DNA of 64,000 bases, taken from Chrysomallon squamiferum. Its lineage: Eukaryota > Mollusca > Gastropoda > Neomphalida > Peltospiridae. The notes below the pieces were generated by a model. That model was not told the origin of the DNA and ran no database searches. It saw only the letters and a list, made by a program, of their open reading frames with translations. The DNA is taken from contig CM022677.1 of NCBI GenBank assembly GCA_012295275.1, forward strand, positions 10,528,922 to 10,592,921. Direction: 5' to 3'. Made by a program: the position numbers and the translations under genes. Below, in pieces: positions 36,990 to 49,246 of this stretch; positions within the stretch are counted from its first letter, which is position 1; each line of letters starts with the position of its first letter.

Positions 36990-37770
36990 CTTTATTTCCC
37001 CTGATTTAAATAATATAAAGAAAAAAAAAAAGAATTTGTTTTTTTTTATAAAAAATTCTAGATTTCTTTTTTGCCCTTAATCACACAATCTTCAGAATAT
37101 GTACACAGTGATTACATAATTTTAAATATATTTACACTAATTACCCGAACTAACGCTTGATTTTCCCCTGATTTAAATAATATAAAGAAAACAAATTGTT
37201 TGTTTTTTTATATAAAAAATTATAATTACCACTAATTACACAATTTTAGAAACATGTACACAATGATTACCCCCAGCAAACCACTTTACTTTGATAGAAA
37301 TATTTTCCCCGATTTAAATAATATAAAGAAAAACTATTTTTTTCATTTTCTATGGGTTTTTTAATAAAAAATTCTAATTACATAATTTTTAATATATTTA
37401 CACTAATTACCCAACCCTTGATTTTCCCCTGATTTAAATAATATAAAAAAGAAAAATTGTTTTGTGTTTTTTTTTACTTTTTATTTTTTTGATAAAAATT
37501 TCTAATTACACCTAATTACATCATCTTCAATTGTATTTATGTTGTATTTACCCTTGGTTTTCCCCTGATTTAAATAACATTAAAGACATTGATTACCCCC
37601 AATTTAAATAATAATGAAAAAAGATGAAAGAAATGTTGTTGTTGTTGTTGTTTTTTTATAAACATACTAATTACACCTAATTACAAAATTTTAAATATAT
37701 TTAAACACTAATTACCCCCTGCAAAACCCTGATTTTCCCCTGATTTAAATAATATAAAAATTAATATCTC
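36990..37770 (+). repeat. Irregular tandem repeat, about 120-175 bp units
   Basis: CCCCTGATTTAAATAATATA-type cores at about 36998, 37165, 37308, 37426, 37563 and 37736, each followed by poly-A/poly-T, then AATTCTAATTACA and TTTACACTAATTACCC-type blocks. Confidence 0.75.
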
Positions 37771-39613
37771 TATGCACTATCACATTAATTTTAGCTTGTT
37801 TACAAAGATGGCATTCCATAGAATGATGAATCTCCATTCCTCTTTCAGCGAAAAAGTTAAAACAACCAAGCAAACCTCAATGATAAAAACAGAGCAAGCT
37901 GCTATGAAATACAATGTGTACACTGGATGTTCTGATCACATTGACAATGCAGTCTCTTGGAGATCACTGAGTTACAAATTACATTTCAGACAGATTTTCT
38001 CTTGAAAGTGTTGAGCTTTCTCTGGACAAGGAAGACTGTGATGTAAAAGCATTCTTATGCTCTAGTGAACCTTTTCTGAAAATGTGTCTTACAACATTTT
38101 CAACTGAAGTGCTGGCTGAGGCAGCTTGAATCTGTTGTCTAGGATCCTACAATAAAATATAATATTCATTAATAAAGTAAACATAAAATAAAGTGCAAGT
38201 AGTATTTTTGTTGTCAATATTTCACTGTCTTAGCAAGTAGAATTTTAGTCCACATTTTTATTTTTTCCAACTAATTTTAATAACAAAAATAATTTATTAA
38301 ATGGTTTTATATTCTTAGTTTAATTTTATTTTTTGACTTTGACATAAAAGCATTAAATGAGCAATACACCAGTAAGAGAGATTACAAAAAAATGTTTTAA
38401 TATATTTGAATAATTCTATTAATTTGTTAAAATGTTGATATTTACACTGTTTTAGTCTTTTAGTCCAGTTTACGATGACTGCCAGGAATATTAAGTAAAT
38501 AAACATTTTAAACCTATATAGCTATTCATTAGACAGTAAGAAAATAGTCTTCTAATACTGATTCTACTTGAAATACTAACATGATGAAAATACATTTGAG
38601 ATTATTCTTACAATCTTTAATTAACAGTTGTTATAGTTACATCATTTATAATAAATTATTTGATTATTAAAATATTTCATTGTAACATACTTTCCTGCCA
38701 CTTTAATATAATAAAAAATGTGCCCCTTTTTTCAGATTAATAATGTTCTGTTCACAAATCTATTAGGCTCTCATGCAAATTATTACAAGGTTTGCATAAA
38801 CCATTATTAAATTGATTCTATACTATCTAAAGTAAACATCATTTATGAAATATTTATATAAAATTATTAATACTATTCTGTGCACAAAAATAAATTTTAC
38901 TACTTTTAATTAAATCCATCCTTAATCAAATGAGCTATAAAACACAAAAGTGAATGAATAAAACATACCATTATAGGACATTCAATCCACACATAGACAT
39001 GGATCTTTTAGATCCTGGACAAAAAAAATTAAACCCGTTCATAATTAATAAAAATAAATAAAACAATAGTTATATAGATTATATTTTTAATCAAAAAAAC
39101 AAAACAAAAAAAACAACAACACACACACAACAAACTACTACAACCTAAAAACAGCAAATAATACAACTTTCACCTTATAAATTGTCTTCTTTAGTGTTGA
39201 AACACAATTAGAAAAAGAAAAGACAGTGTTAACTTACTTGGTCTCTTCAAGTTCTGTTTGATCTTTTTTGTGTGATCGTTTTATGTTCCCAACACGAGTA
39301 ACCATTACTTCCCACTAACACATGGAAATCGCTCTGTGAAAATATATAATATTTATTAGTATTAAAGGTATTTTATCCATTTTTGTCAATGTAAATTATT
39401 GCTAAATATAAGTGAGTATGCAACATAAAATATAAAAGGTAAAAAGAGCAAAAAAATAGTAAGTGGAGAAAGTGAACAGAAAATAAGGGTAAGCAGTAGC
39501 CAAGCTGGTCAAGAAGTCGCTATTACAAGGATGTCAAATACACAGAATAATGAGATGTTCATCTGCACCATTTTATCAGTCAACACCAGTTCAACAGTCT
39601 CAGCAGTCACAGT

Positions 39614-40285
39614 ATGGACAATACAGACAAACTAATGATCCCACTGTCAGTATTCTGTTTAATTTCACCAGTTGTGCACAGTCAAGATGTCAGTATAAAA
39701 TTAGCTACTTTGACTAGAAAGTTAGATATAATGTGTGATAAACTGGAAAAATTGAACATGGTCAAAAATCGTTTGAACAGTATGGAAATAATTGTACAAG
39801 ATATCAGTGATAAACTGATTGATATTAAGAAAAAAGTACAAGATATGGAAAAGGTATGAATTACATTCACTAATAACAGTATGAAACTTCAAATATGTGA
39901 ATTAGAAACTGAGTTTGGTAACTTAAGAGAAAAACAGAAACTCGTTTCATGTGTGACAATTTAATCTTTAGTGGGAAACCAGAGGAAGGCACAGACAAGG
40001 AGTTGAAAAGTTTTATAAAAAATGAAATGAAAGTAGAAAATAATACTGACTTTGACAAGAATGAATCCAATGGGGAAGAAGTTTGATGGATACATAAGGC
40101 CTATTGTTGCCAAATTCATTTTATATAAAGACGTAGAAATATTGAGAAGAGCTGCACCCAAAATACTTATAAACAAACCATATGGGGTTAATGAACAATT
40201 AGTGAAAGAAATTAATGTCAGAAGAAAATTACTATATCCAAATTACAGCATAAAGGCAAGGGTAAAGACTGGTCTTAAATGGTGA
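39614..40285 (+). pseudogene. LINE ORF1 remnant (coiled coil plus C-terminal RNA-binding part)
   Basis: Two open pieces (39614-39859 and 40052-40285) with a frame-broken middle. Family members act as nucleic-acid chaperones in retrotransposition. Broken here by stops and frameshifts. Confidence 0.7.
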
Positions 40286-40345
40286 TAAACTGTATATCGA
40301 GGGCAGGCTGTTTACACTGGAGAGGATGGGACAGAAGCCAGGAAC

Positions 40346-40608
40346 ACAAACATAACAACTCAGCCAACAGAAACAAGACAAAAGAGATCACAGTAACACA
40401 AACATAACAACTCAGCCAACAGAAACAAGACAACATAGATCACACACCACAAACATAACAACTCAGCCAACAGAAACAAGACAACAGAGATCACACAACA
40501 CAAACATAACAACTCAGCCAACAGAAACAAGACAACAGAGATCACACAACACAAATATAACAATTCAATCAACAGAAACAAGACAACAGAGATCACATCA
40601 ACACAAGC
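40346..40608 (+). repeat. 51-bp tandem repeat between LINE ORF1 and ORF2
   Basis: About five copies starting ACAAACATAACAACTCAGCC at 40346, 40398, 40449, 40500 and 40551 (spacings 52, 51, 51, 51). Confidence 0.9.
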
Positions 40609-40876
40609 CAAACTCTGACTGAGACAAGTCAATTTCAGTCAGTGCAATACAACAATGGAGGAGGACAAGTCTTACCAAGTGAAATCATTGTTGAGCAAAT
40701 GTCAGAAAACTCTCTCATTTGTAAAAATACGCCAAACAAAAATCATAAAGAAGTAACCTGTTAAGTTTTAAAAGTAATAGAGATTAATGTGTGAGTTTTG
40801 ATAATTAAGCTTAAAGATACTCTGTTTCTTGAAACCATCATTAATATGATACATTAATATTCTGTATTATAAGTAT

Positions 40877-41176
40877 ATGCTAAAAACACAGTTTTTTTTA
40901 TCTCAACGTAAATATGGGGGTATAGTTGTATATATAAGAACTTATCTACTAAAACATATAAATATTATTGAATCACAGTGTAAATGTATTATGTGGCTGG
41001 ACAAAGAAGGTGTGGTTTTACACACAGATGATAATATTTTAATTGGTATTGTATATATTCCACCAGAGAATTCATATTATTCATCATCTGAAGCTTTTGA
41101 CCAGCTTGAAAATGTAAATTTGTCTTATGTGAATAACTATAACATGATCTGTCTTACTGGTGACTTCAACAGCTGA
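40877..41176 (+). pseudogene. LINE ORF2 endonuclease (EEP) fragment, 5' part
   Basis: Motifs GGIVVYIR, WLDKEGV, GIVYIPPENS and LTGDFNS are those of APE-type LINE endonucleases (GDFN carries catalytic residues). A stop follows FNS. Continuation is at 42881-43084. Confidence 0.75.
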
Positions 41177-41265
41177 TGATAATGATTTAATTATTATGGA
41201 AGAAAAAGAATAGAGTGATTTAATCACTGATGATGTATTTGAACTTGAGAGGTTAAATATATTAA

Positions 41266-42801
41266 CCCTTTGAACGCGCCAGGCCAGCTTTCCAGTCTGA
41301 GCATACAGTATATATACCCGCTTGTATACTCAGCCACACTTCCAGCAGGAAGCTTCAATAATTGTTTGACAAACAATTGCAGTTTGTGGAGAATTGTTTG
41401 CCATAAACATGAGTGGTAAGAAAGTGACAACCAAGCAGGCATTACCAATGATAATGTCAGATTCTGAGGATGAGAATGAAGTGTTCGAATATGGAAATAA
41501 TAGTGATTTTGAAAGTGAAGAGAGTGACTATGATGTTGTTAATGATACAAATAATAACGAGGGAATGATTTCAATAAAAAAAACTCCCTCTCTATAAAAC
41601 AGTATATCAAAGAAACTCTCAAAAAGTGGGACATCAAAACCTTCCTAGTTTGTGATAGTGAGAATGGCTACATTTCAAATGCAGAAGTATATACAGGTTG
41701 AAGAAAGGATGCTGAAACCATTTAAAATCTTGATAAACTGGAAACCTTGTTGTTTGTATGTTGGAACCGTTTTGTGACCAGCATTACTTTGTGTTTACAG
41801 ACAGATTCTACACTAGTGTATATTTGTGTGAGTTTTTGCTGGAAAAGAGAGCAATCTGCCTTGTTCAAAGGAATTGTAGCAGCAATTGTTTGGTGTGACA
41901 AAAAGCCTATTTATTAGGAATAGGAATAGGAAAAAAGTTAACGTGCTAATCAGAGCAAGCTGTTGTGAAGCACGTCTGTGACGGGCACGCTTTCTGACAG
42001 GCCTATTTATTTTGTAACTTCTGCATTTATAGCCCACCCACACCCGACTACATGTACAAAGTAAAGAACACATAAGACTTCCTGAGGGATGTCTGAAAGC
42101 TGTCCAAAGTAAAAATGCATTCATGGGTGGCACTGATAAAAATGACCTACTTACCAAGCTGCATCAGAGCAGACTTGACGAGGGAATGTTGTTACATAAG
42201 GCCACGTCGTCTTAGTATGAAGTGTTTGACTTGCACTGCGAATAATGCATATGTAATCATGTGGCCTTATCCCCAGAGCCAAAGAGTGTTTACATTGCAT
42301 GTGTTTGTTGAAAAACTCTGCCATCAACTTGTAGGCAATTATCACCATCTGTTACCAGTGAAAGTGAATCTGTACACAGACAAACACCTCTGAGATTACA
42401 GACCTCAGGAGTTGGAAAGAGCCTCCCCATGCAACATCAAACAGTAGGTGTGTAGTGTGTCTGGAAAGGCACAACAGGGCCAGATAACAGAATCCTAGTG
42501 CTGCCTATAAGGACTTTCCCAAAAAGTCAAAAACAGTGTAACTATTGTAAGGCTTTTTTGTGCATCGGGCTACCACAGCAAAATTGCTGGCATGACTGAC
42601 ACACAAAAGTTCAGTTTTTGAGGTAGAAGTGAAAAATTCAATAAACAAAATGGAGTAGATATTGTATGTGTTTATTTATTGTAAACAACAACAAAGTGCC
42701 AGTACAAGAATGCAAATAACTCATAACTGACTTTTTTGCAAATTTTCGCTGGGAAATCAGGGTGAACAGCATATAAGGATGGGGTCATAGGGTTCAAAGG
42801 G
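41266..42801 (+). mobile_element. piggyBac-like transposon with TTAA target duplication
   Basis: Flanked by TTAA at 41262-41265 and 42802-42805. Inverted ends CCCTTTGAAC (left) and GTTCAAAGGG (right). Length 1536 bp. Inside, 41409-41597 encodes an acidic N-terminus (MSDSEDENEVF...), then broken transposase fragments: CDSENGYI-like, a TDS.YTSVYLCEFLLEKR-like block and FMGGTDKNDLLTK, the last recalling the GVD..DQ region of piggyBac transposases. It is shorter than an autonomous element and full of stops. Confidence 0.82.
41409..41597 (+). pseudogene. piggyBac transposase N-terminal fragment
   Basis: Open frame starting MSGKKVTTKQALP with a Ser/Asp/Glu-rich segment typical of piggyBac N-termini. 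It ends at a stop and homology continues in other frames to about 42600. Confidence 0.65.
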
Positions 42802-42880
42802 TTAAAACAATGAGAATCAAAGGATAAAAATAAAAATAACTATGGTTGTATTTTCCTTGATTTCTGTATAATTAAATAAC

Positions 42881-43084
42881 ATGTTTATTATGAATGGGAG
42901 AGTAGGTAAAGACACTAGTGTCGTAGATTACTTCACTGCAAATGTTAAATTCTTGTCCCTAACAGAAAAACCTTTCTATTCTGCCTTTATGTATCAAACT
43001 ACATATGGAAATAAATCTGAGAATACTGTAATTGTTATTTCATCAAGCTCTAAGGAAGTCCCAAGGAAATGGTTCCATGATTAA
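42881..43084 (+). pseudogene. LINE ORF2 endonuclease fragment, 3' part
   Basis: MNGRVGKDTSVVDYFTAN matches the C-terminal EEP block of the same LINE type. Its separation from the 5' part by the TTAA-flanked element explains the split. Confidence 0.7.
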
Positions 43085-43740
43085 AAAGCACGAATTTTGC
43101 GATAATTTTGAAAAGCAGAAGCATTTGTTAATTGAAATACCCCAAACAATTACAAAATTGCAAGGAAAGAGATGTTGACTCTGAATTTATAAATAATACA
43201 ATCTCTGATATAAATTTGGGAAAGAAACTACCTATAATACAATAAAGAAACATCCTTATAATAAGGCCTGGTTTAAACCAGCTTGTACAGCTACAAGACA
43301 GTAAGTCAGAAAAGCCAGAAGATATAGACAATATGGTTGAAGTATGCTGAAACACTAAACAGAGCTGTTAGGGAATATAGAATATCTATTAAACAAAAAC
43401 TTCAAATCCAAGCAGAGACTGTCAAAAGCCAATGTGTATCAACTGATTCTTTAGTTCACTTTTTCAAAACTCTTAATAGCAATGTTGATGAAACTTTGCC
43501 TGATCATATTACTAGAACACTCAAAGACAAGAAACTACTAATGATATTTTGAACAAAACTTTTTCAGCCAGGGAACGATCCAGAGCAGTGAATTTACTAC
43601 ACTGTAATTGATCAGTTGTAGAAGATTTTATTATTAATGAATATATTAATGTACTACTGTTTATTATTCTTGACAGAGCAATTACACCATCCGATTGGTA
43701 TGGACTAGAGACTGGACGACTCACTGGTCAGAGTGTGACT

Positions 43741-44528
43741 GGTGGGTGCCTCAAATAAATAAATATATAAAATACTGTATAAAACATAAATAAAATACTG
43801 CTACTACTACATTTACTGCAACACTACCATACTCCTTTTATTATCATCATTACTACAACTAATATTTACTATTATTCCTTATTCAACTAGGGTTACTGTT
43901 ATTGAAATAATACTCCTATTACTAAAATTACTATTCATTAGTAATAAAAGTGATGTTTTATTCTCTTTGTATTAGTCCTGTGCCTTTATTTCTTTATACT
44001 AATATTAGTATAATTACTACAACAACGACGACTACTGTTACTACTACTATAACTGCTGTTACACAACTCTTCTTGTTACATTTATCATAACAATTTATCT
44101 AGTAACAACTACTATTAGTACTGCTACTACTACTGCTACCACTACTACAACCAGTAATCTGACTACAACCATTTTGTTTTAATCACCACGAGGCTCACAA
44201 GATACATTACTATTACAAAGCTATGGAGATAGCATCATCAGCTAAAACATCATCAAGATCAATTTTGCAACATTACTTCAACAAGTAGTATTAGTGTTAC
44301 TGCTACAAGTACTAGTGCTGCAACAACTACATTACTACAACAATGACAATGACTAATACTACTACTATAACAACAACCTCTATAGATGTTCCTGTTCTGC
44401 CATATTCTTTGATGACATTTCTACCCTGTGGTGATCTGACAGAATTAGCTCTTCTTATGTACAGAGCAGAGCAGTTTCTGAAAAAAAACAGTCTTTTGTT
44501 TATTTACCTTTATAATTACATATGCATC

Positions 44529-44565
<37 letters not shown>

Positions 44566-44719
44566 AAAATATTTACATACATATCATATTCAAAACCAAA
44601 AAAGAAAACCAGACCTAATATTATATGAATTATGTTGTTTAGCTAGTTATTAAGATTCATATATTTTAAAATGACCACCTGATTCATTATTTTACTTACA
44701 AAAATTATATTAAACTAAC
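43741..44719. other. ACT-rich low-complexity DNA
   Basis: Runs of ACTACTACT and ATTACT, with GA repeats at 44534-44561. An open frame at 44343-44618 translates Thr-rich low complexity followed by ordinary-looking sequence, but no splice or homology support was found. Confidence 0.4.
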
Positions 44720-44846
44720 CATGAAAATTGAGAAACTGTGGTCAACATAAATATAGACAACAGCTACAGTACATCCATCTTCAGTGTATTTTAGTGTGTC
44801 TGTCATCACAGGAACAGTGACACTGTGTGAAGGCTGACAGTTCCAT
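44720..44846 (-). CDS. Candidate orphan exon (WNCQPSHSVTVPV)
   Basis: On the minus strand, acceptor tactgttaccag, then 127 nt open (WNCQPSHSVTVPVMTDTLKY...EDGCTVAVVYIYV) and donor gttagt. Non-repetitive, with two Cys. Its start resembles copy B 20658 (acceptor then TGGAACTGT). It may be a downstream exon of the copy C type. Entry phase 2 and exit phase 0 do not match the phase-1 pattern, so this is tentative. Confidence 0.35.
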
Positions 44847-45040
44847 CTGGTAACAGTAAAGTTAAATATTTTAAAATACTCATAAAATATTATACTTCTT
44901 CTTCTTTTATTTTAAAATATAGACATTTACAACAAAATAATCAAGTCTATATGAATGAAACTGTTGTGTGTGTGACTGTGTGTGTGTGTGTGTGTGTTTG
45001 AGAGAGAGAGAGAAAGCCATGATATGAAATGCAGTGTATG

Positions 45041-45208
<168 letters not shown>

Positions 45209-45435
45209 CTAAGGTATGTTACAAAATCATGAGAAATACACAAGAAAACAAACTCACTGTTGAGTTTTTTCCCCTTTTCCAAGCAGTACAAACTTTATCC
45301 TTCTACACCTTCAGCACCTTCTACTGAAACAACAGCACATCAATTAGAGCTGTATGTGCAATCTACATTTCTCTGATTAATGCAAATGTAATTTTGATTA
45401 TTATCATTCATGCAATATTTCTCTCTCTCTCTCTC

Positions 45436-45468
<33 letters not shown>

Positions 45469-45539
45469 AACAAACTAACAAAACATACTCTGCCACTGTT
45501 GAGAGGTTTCTGACAACATTTTAACACAGGCCTGACAGA

Positions 45540-45806
45540 TCACTTGACAGCAGACTGTTGATTCACATTATCAAGTCTTTTGTATCCCATCTGTAGAAAA
45601 TGGCCTAGATTTGTGTGATGGTGAAGTAGGGGATAGGGACCTGGGTGCATTGGTCCCACTATGTTGTCTGAAACAGGAACAGGACTAGCTCGGTCCTTCG
45701 AATCATCAGTGTGGTAAAACATCTCTTGAATGCTGCCTTCCCGAGTCTCTGTCTGATCTTGTTCTGTTGTACTACAGCCTCTGATGGTGTCGTTTCTGTT
45801 GTTTTT
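45540..45806 (-). CDS. Candidate terminal exon, possible cytoplasmic tail
   Basis: Minus strand, open for 88 codons from an AG at 45807-45808 to TGA at 45540-45542. It reads TTEQDQTETREGS...MFYHTDDSKDRASPVP...MHPGPYPLLHHHTN...NQQSAVK. Non-repetitive and compositionally protein-like, like a receptor tail, but there is no recognised family and the acceptor's pyrimidine tract is poor. Not similar to the gene A tail. Confidence 0.3.
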   Translation of the reverse strand, partial: KNNRNDTIRGCSTTEQDQTETREGSIQEMFYHTDDSKDRASPVPVSDNIVGPMHPGPYPLLHHHTNLGHFLQMGYKRLDNVNQQSAVK

Positions 45807-46079
45807 CTAATGTTGACGTGCATGGTAGTGTTAATGATACCTTTTTACCAATACTAGAAAGAGAATTTACTTTATGGAGATATGCTGGTAATCAGTCAAA
45901 ATATAAGTAAAATATAAAGAAATATAAAATAATAATATATTTTATGTTACAAAAATACTAATGATATCAAAGTAAAATTTAAAAGCTATATAACTATTAT
46001 GTAAATTTGATTTAAAAAAGTAAAATGATATTAGTGATTTATGAAATAAAGTGAAATAATACGAAGTAAAATTAAATTA

Positions 46080-47075
46080 TTTATTAGACACGATGCACTG
46101 CCTTGAACAGACATACTCACTGACAAGATAGTACATACCACAGTCTGTAATATACTAGACACGATGCACTGCCTTCAACAGACAGACTCACTGACAAGAT
46201 ATTACAGACTGTAGTATGTAGTACCTTGTCAGTGAGTCTGTTTGTTCAAGGCAGTGCATCGTGTCTAGTATATTACAGACTGTGGTATGTACTATCCTGT
46301 CAGTGAGTCTGTCTGTTGAAGGCAGTGCATCGTGTCTAGTATATTACAGACTGTAGTATGTAGTACACTGAACAAGATGTACTATCTAGAACAAACAGAT
46401 TCACTGATAGGATAGTACATACCACAGTCTGTAATATCAAGAACAGACTCACTGACTGGATAGTACATACCACAGTCTGTAATATCAAGAACAGACTCAC
46501 TGACTGGATAGTACATACCACAGTCTGTAATATCAAGAACAGACTCACTGACTGGATAGTACATACCACAGTTTGTAATATCAAGAACAGACTCACTGAC
46601 TGGATAGTACATACCAGTCTGAAATGTACTAGACACGATTCACTGCACTGAACACACATATTCATTGACAAGATAGTATATACCAGAGTCTGTAATATAC
46701 CAGGCACGATGCACTGCCTTGAACAAACAGACTAACTGACAGGGTAGTACATACCACAGTCTGTAATATACTAGACACGATTCACTGCATTGAACAAACA
46801 GATTCATTGACAGGATAGTACATACCACAGTCTGTAATATATTAGAAACAGTGCCGTGCCTTGAACAGACTCACTGAGAGGGTAGTACATACCACAGTCT
46901 GTAATATACTGGAGAAGATGCTCTGCCTTGAACAAACAGCTCAATGACAGGATAGTACATACCACAGACTGTAATATACTAGACACGATGCACTGCCTTG
47001 AACAAAGAGACTCATAGACAAGGTAGTACATACCACAGTCTGGAATTACTACACACAGTCAACTGCCTTGAACAA
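46080..47075. repeat. 71-bp/48-bp minisatellite with strand-inverted units
   Basis: The unit contains CTAGACACGATGCACTGCCT, GACTCACTGACA, TAGTACATACCACAGTCTGT and AATAT (71 bp). 46080-46205 is in one orientation, 46206-46370 is the reverse complement (ACAGACTGTAGTATGTAGTA...GGCAGTGCATCGTGTCTAG), and 46375-47075 returns to the first. Four 48-bp short units start at 46441, 46489, 46537 and 46585. Confidence 0.92.
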
Positions 47076-48110
47076 ACAGACTCATTAACAACAATAATAC
47101 TAATTAAAGTGATAAATAAAATAATAATTAAGAAACAAGAGAAACAAGAGAAAAAGAAAAGAGTAAGGAAGAAAATAAAATTATTTCAGGCATTAAAAAA
47201 GAAACAGTTATATTAAATAGAAATAAAAAATAATATATAGGTTTAAATAAAATCATTTTATTGAATTCAGTAAATTGAGTGAATGATCTATATTCCGCAG
47301 ACTTATGATGTCACTAATAATCTTTAGTCGCTTCATTTATTGAAAAAAATATATATTTCTATGTGATTTCTTTTTGTTATTTCTTGTTGTTTTTTTTAAT
47401 ATTTTACTTGACACTCAGTCTTTTTGGTAACTTTTCCAAACTCTTAAATAGAGTTATTTCCCGTAGACCACAAATTTCTGAAAAAGATTACGCCGCATGT
47501 GCGAGGTGACGGTAAATTAGATTTGCTGCTTTCAGATGAAAAGAACTAATTGTGTATAATATTTTGTAACAGACAGCACCAGCTTAATAACATTTCTTGC
47601 GTTTTCTTTGTCTTTTAAATAAGCAGTTTCCTTTTGTTTTGGTTTATTTAATGTGTTATTATTATTTATTGAATTATTGTAAAATGCTTATTTAATGTTT
47701 TTATTCAAGTTAATTTATTTCTTTTCGATTTGTCTCTTTAAAAACATCGAATTTATTTACAAATGTTTGGTATATTTACGTATATACAATACATCATATT
47801 TAGGAGAATATTTGAAAGCTATTTAATAACACTTCACCGATTTATTGGGTACAAACTACGCCTGAATCTTCTTTAATGTTGGGGAACATTGCCAACTGGA
47901 GAAGTTAATACAGTAATCTTATAACAAATTATAATTTCAGTTTATTATGCACGCATTTGCATAAAAATAATCCAGTTTGAAACGTTTGATAAATATGATT
48001 AAGTTGAAAAAAATAGTTAGGAAAGGTGCAAGAGATCATGGTTTACCTTTATCAGCGCAAATGTAATTTACAAATTATAAAAAGTTAAGAAAATAGACGT
48101 AAAATAGTTG
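47076..48110. other. AT-rich intergenic DNA
   Basis: No coding or RNA feature supported. Confidence 0.45.
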
Positions 48111-48114
48111 AAAT

Positions 48115-48279
48115 TGGAAGTTCAAAAACCCGATCAATCGGTTTCCGAGCGATCACGGAAACTTCCGATCGAAATCCAAAATGGCAGCGTCGAACGCCGA
48201 TCAGTGTTTACAAACTTTTAAACATCCAGTCAAGTCTATATGGATTATTAAAAATAATTTGAGGAAATGCATCATATAA
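48115..48279 (+). other. CpG-dense patch with short ORF
   Basis: 48140-48205 is unusually CpG-rich for this window (CCGATC, GCGATC, CCGATCG, GCGTCG, CGCCG). It contains an imperfect inverted repeat (CGATCAATCGGTTTCCG / CGGAAACTTCCGATCG) and is followed at 48181 by ATGGCAGCGTCGAACGCCGA, a 32-codon ORF to TAA 48277-48279. It could be a promoter and first exon, or a transposon end. Confidence 0.3.
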
Positions 48280-49209
48280 CTAATGCCATTTATACGTATA
48301 CGCCTATTATTGAGCAGTAATTGCTGCAAAAGTCGAAACCAATTTTTTATTTAATAATTATTTTCTTGCGGGGGTGGGAATTTTAACGTCATACTATCTC
48401 GTACCCATTTCGTACTAGATTTTTATTTTCCAGATATTATTTCGATGTCTCCAGCCAGAAATAAATAAATAAATAATAATAATAATAATAATTTTCACTA
48501 ACGCTGGTAGATGAATATTCTCATTAGGCACATAATGTGGACACGTTACTCTGCTAAAACCTCCATATCGGACAGTGCTGAGTACGTAGTTGTAACACAA
48601 TACTTGAAACCATTATAATTATTTATTTTAATATTATTTTCATTTTCAATACATTACAGGTGGTATTTACGTGGAAAAAGGAAACTGATTAGTGTTATAC
48701 AGAAAGAAAGAGGGAGATATTGATAGACTGATAGACAGATCAGTAGAAGTTACATGAATTGATAGATGTATATGAATTTAGGTAGTCAGGTGAACATGAC
48801 AATGTCGATTTATCTATTCTGTGTTTTCTTCTTTCTGTCATGTGTGTTTGTGTGCCAGGCTGAGAGTGTAGACATACATATATATATATGGGTCTAGCCA
48901 AATATCTGTATGTAATGAACTTGGACTCTTGATGTTCATACAAGTTTTAATTATAGACAGACAATGGTTTATTTACCAATACATATAAATTTGGTTTCTT
49001 TATTCTTCTTAAAGTTAGATCTTGATTCTATCAGAGCAGAGTGTATTTTTTGTAAATCGATTATGTAACATCAACCAAGAGCAGAACAATCTTATTTGTT
49101 TACTTTTCCAATCACAGCCAGGTCATGAGATCAATCTTCTTCTTCTTCTTCTTATTATTATTATCATCATCACACTCATCATAATTATCACCATTATCAT
49201 CATCATCAA

Positions 49210-49246
<37 letters not shown>

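Larger units (their letters stand above)
39480..43740 (+). mobile_element. Decayed LINE retrotransposon, split by a piggyBac insertion
   Basis: 39614-39859 encodes a coiled-coil segment (KLEKLNMVKNRLNSMEIIVQ). Nearby frames contain FSGKPEEGTDKELKSFIK and 40052-40285 has RPIVAKFILYKDVE and NKPYGVNEQLVKEIN, both typical of LINE ORF1 proteins. 40877-41176 is an endonuclease (EEP) segment: GGIVVYIR, IGIVYIPPENSYYSSSEAF and TGDFNS. EEP coding resumes at 42881 (MNGRVGKDTSVVDYF) after the insertion, then the start of a reverse transcriptase region (FIINEYI, near 43630). Many stops and frameshifts; it looks truncated in the reverse transcriptase. Confidence 0.8.

Noticed and set aside
40360-40632. 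Minus-strand open frame with LLYLCCVISVVLFLLAEL repeats
   Set aside because: Shadow of the 51-bp tandem repeat in the LINE.
41813-42348. Open frames inside the piggyBac-like element on both strands
   Set aside because: They overlap broken transposase homology on the plus strand and have no independent support.
44343-44618. Plus-strand frame with Thr-rich start and IDVPVLPYSLMTFLPC
   Set aside because: Possibly exon-like, but it begins in ACT repeats and ends in a GA tract, with no good splice sites or homology.
46336-47031. Several open frames (TVVCTIQSVSLFLILQ, DCGMYYPVSESVLDI)
   Set aside because: They follow the 48/71-bp minisatellite; different frames are open equally and there is no homology.
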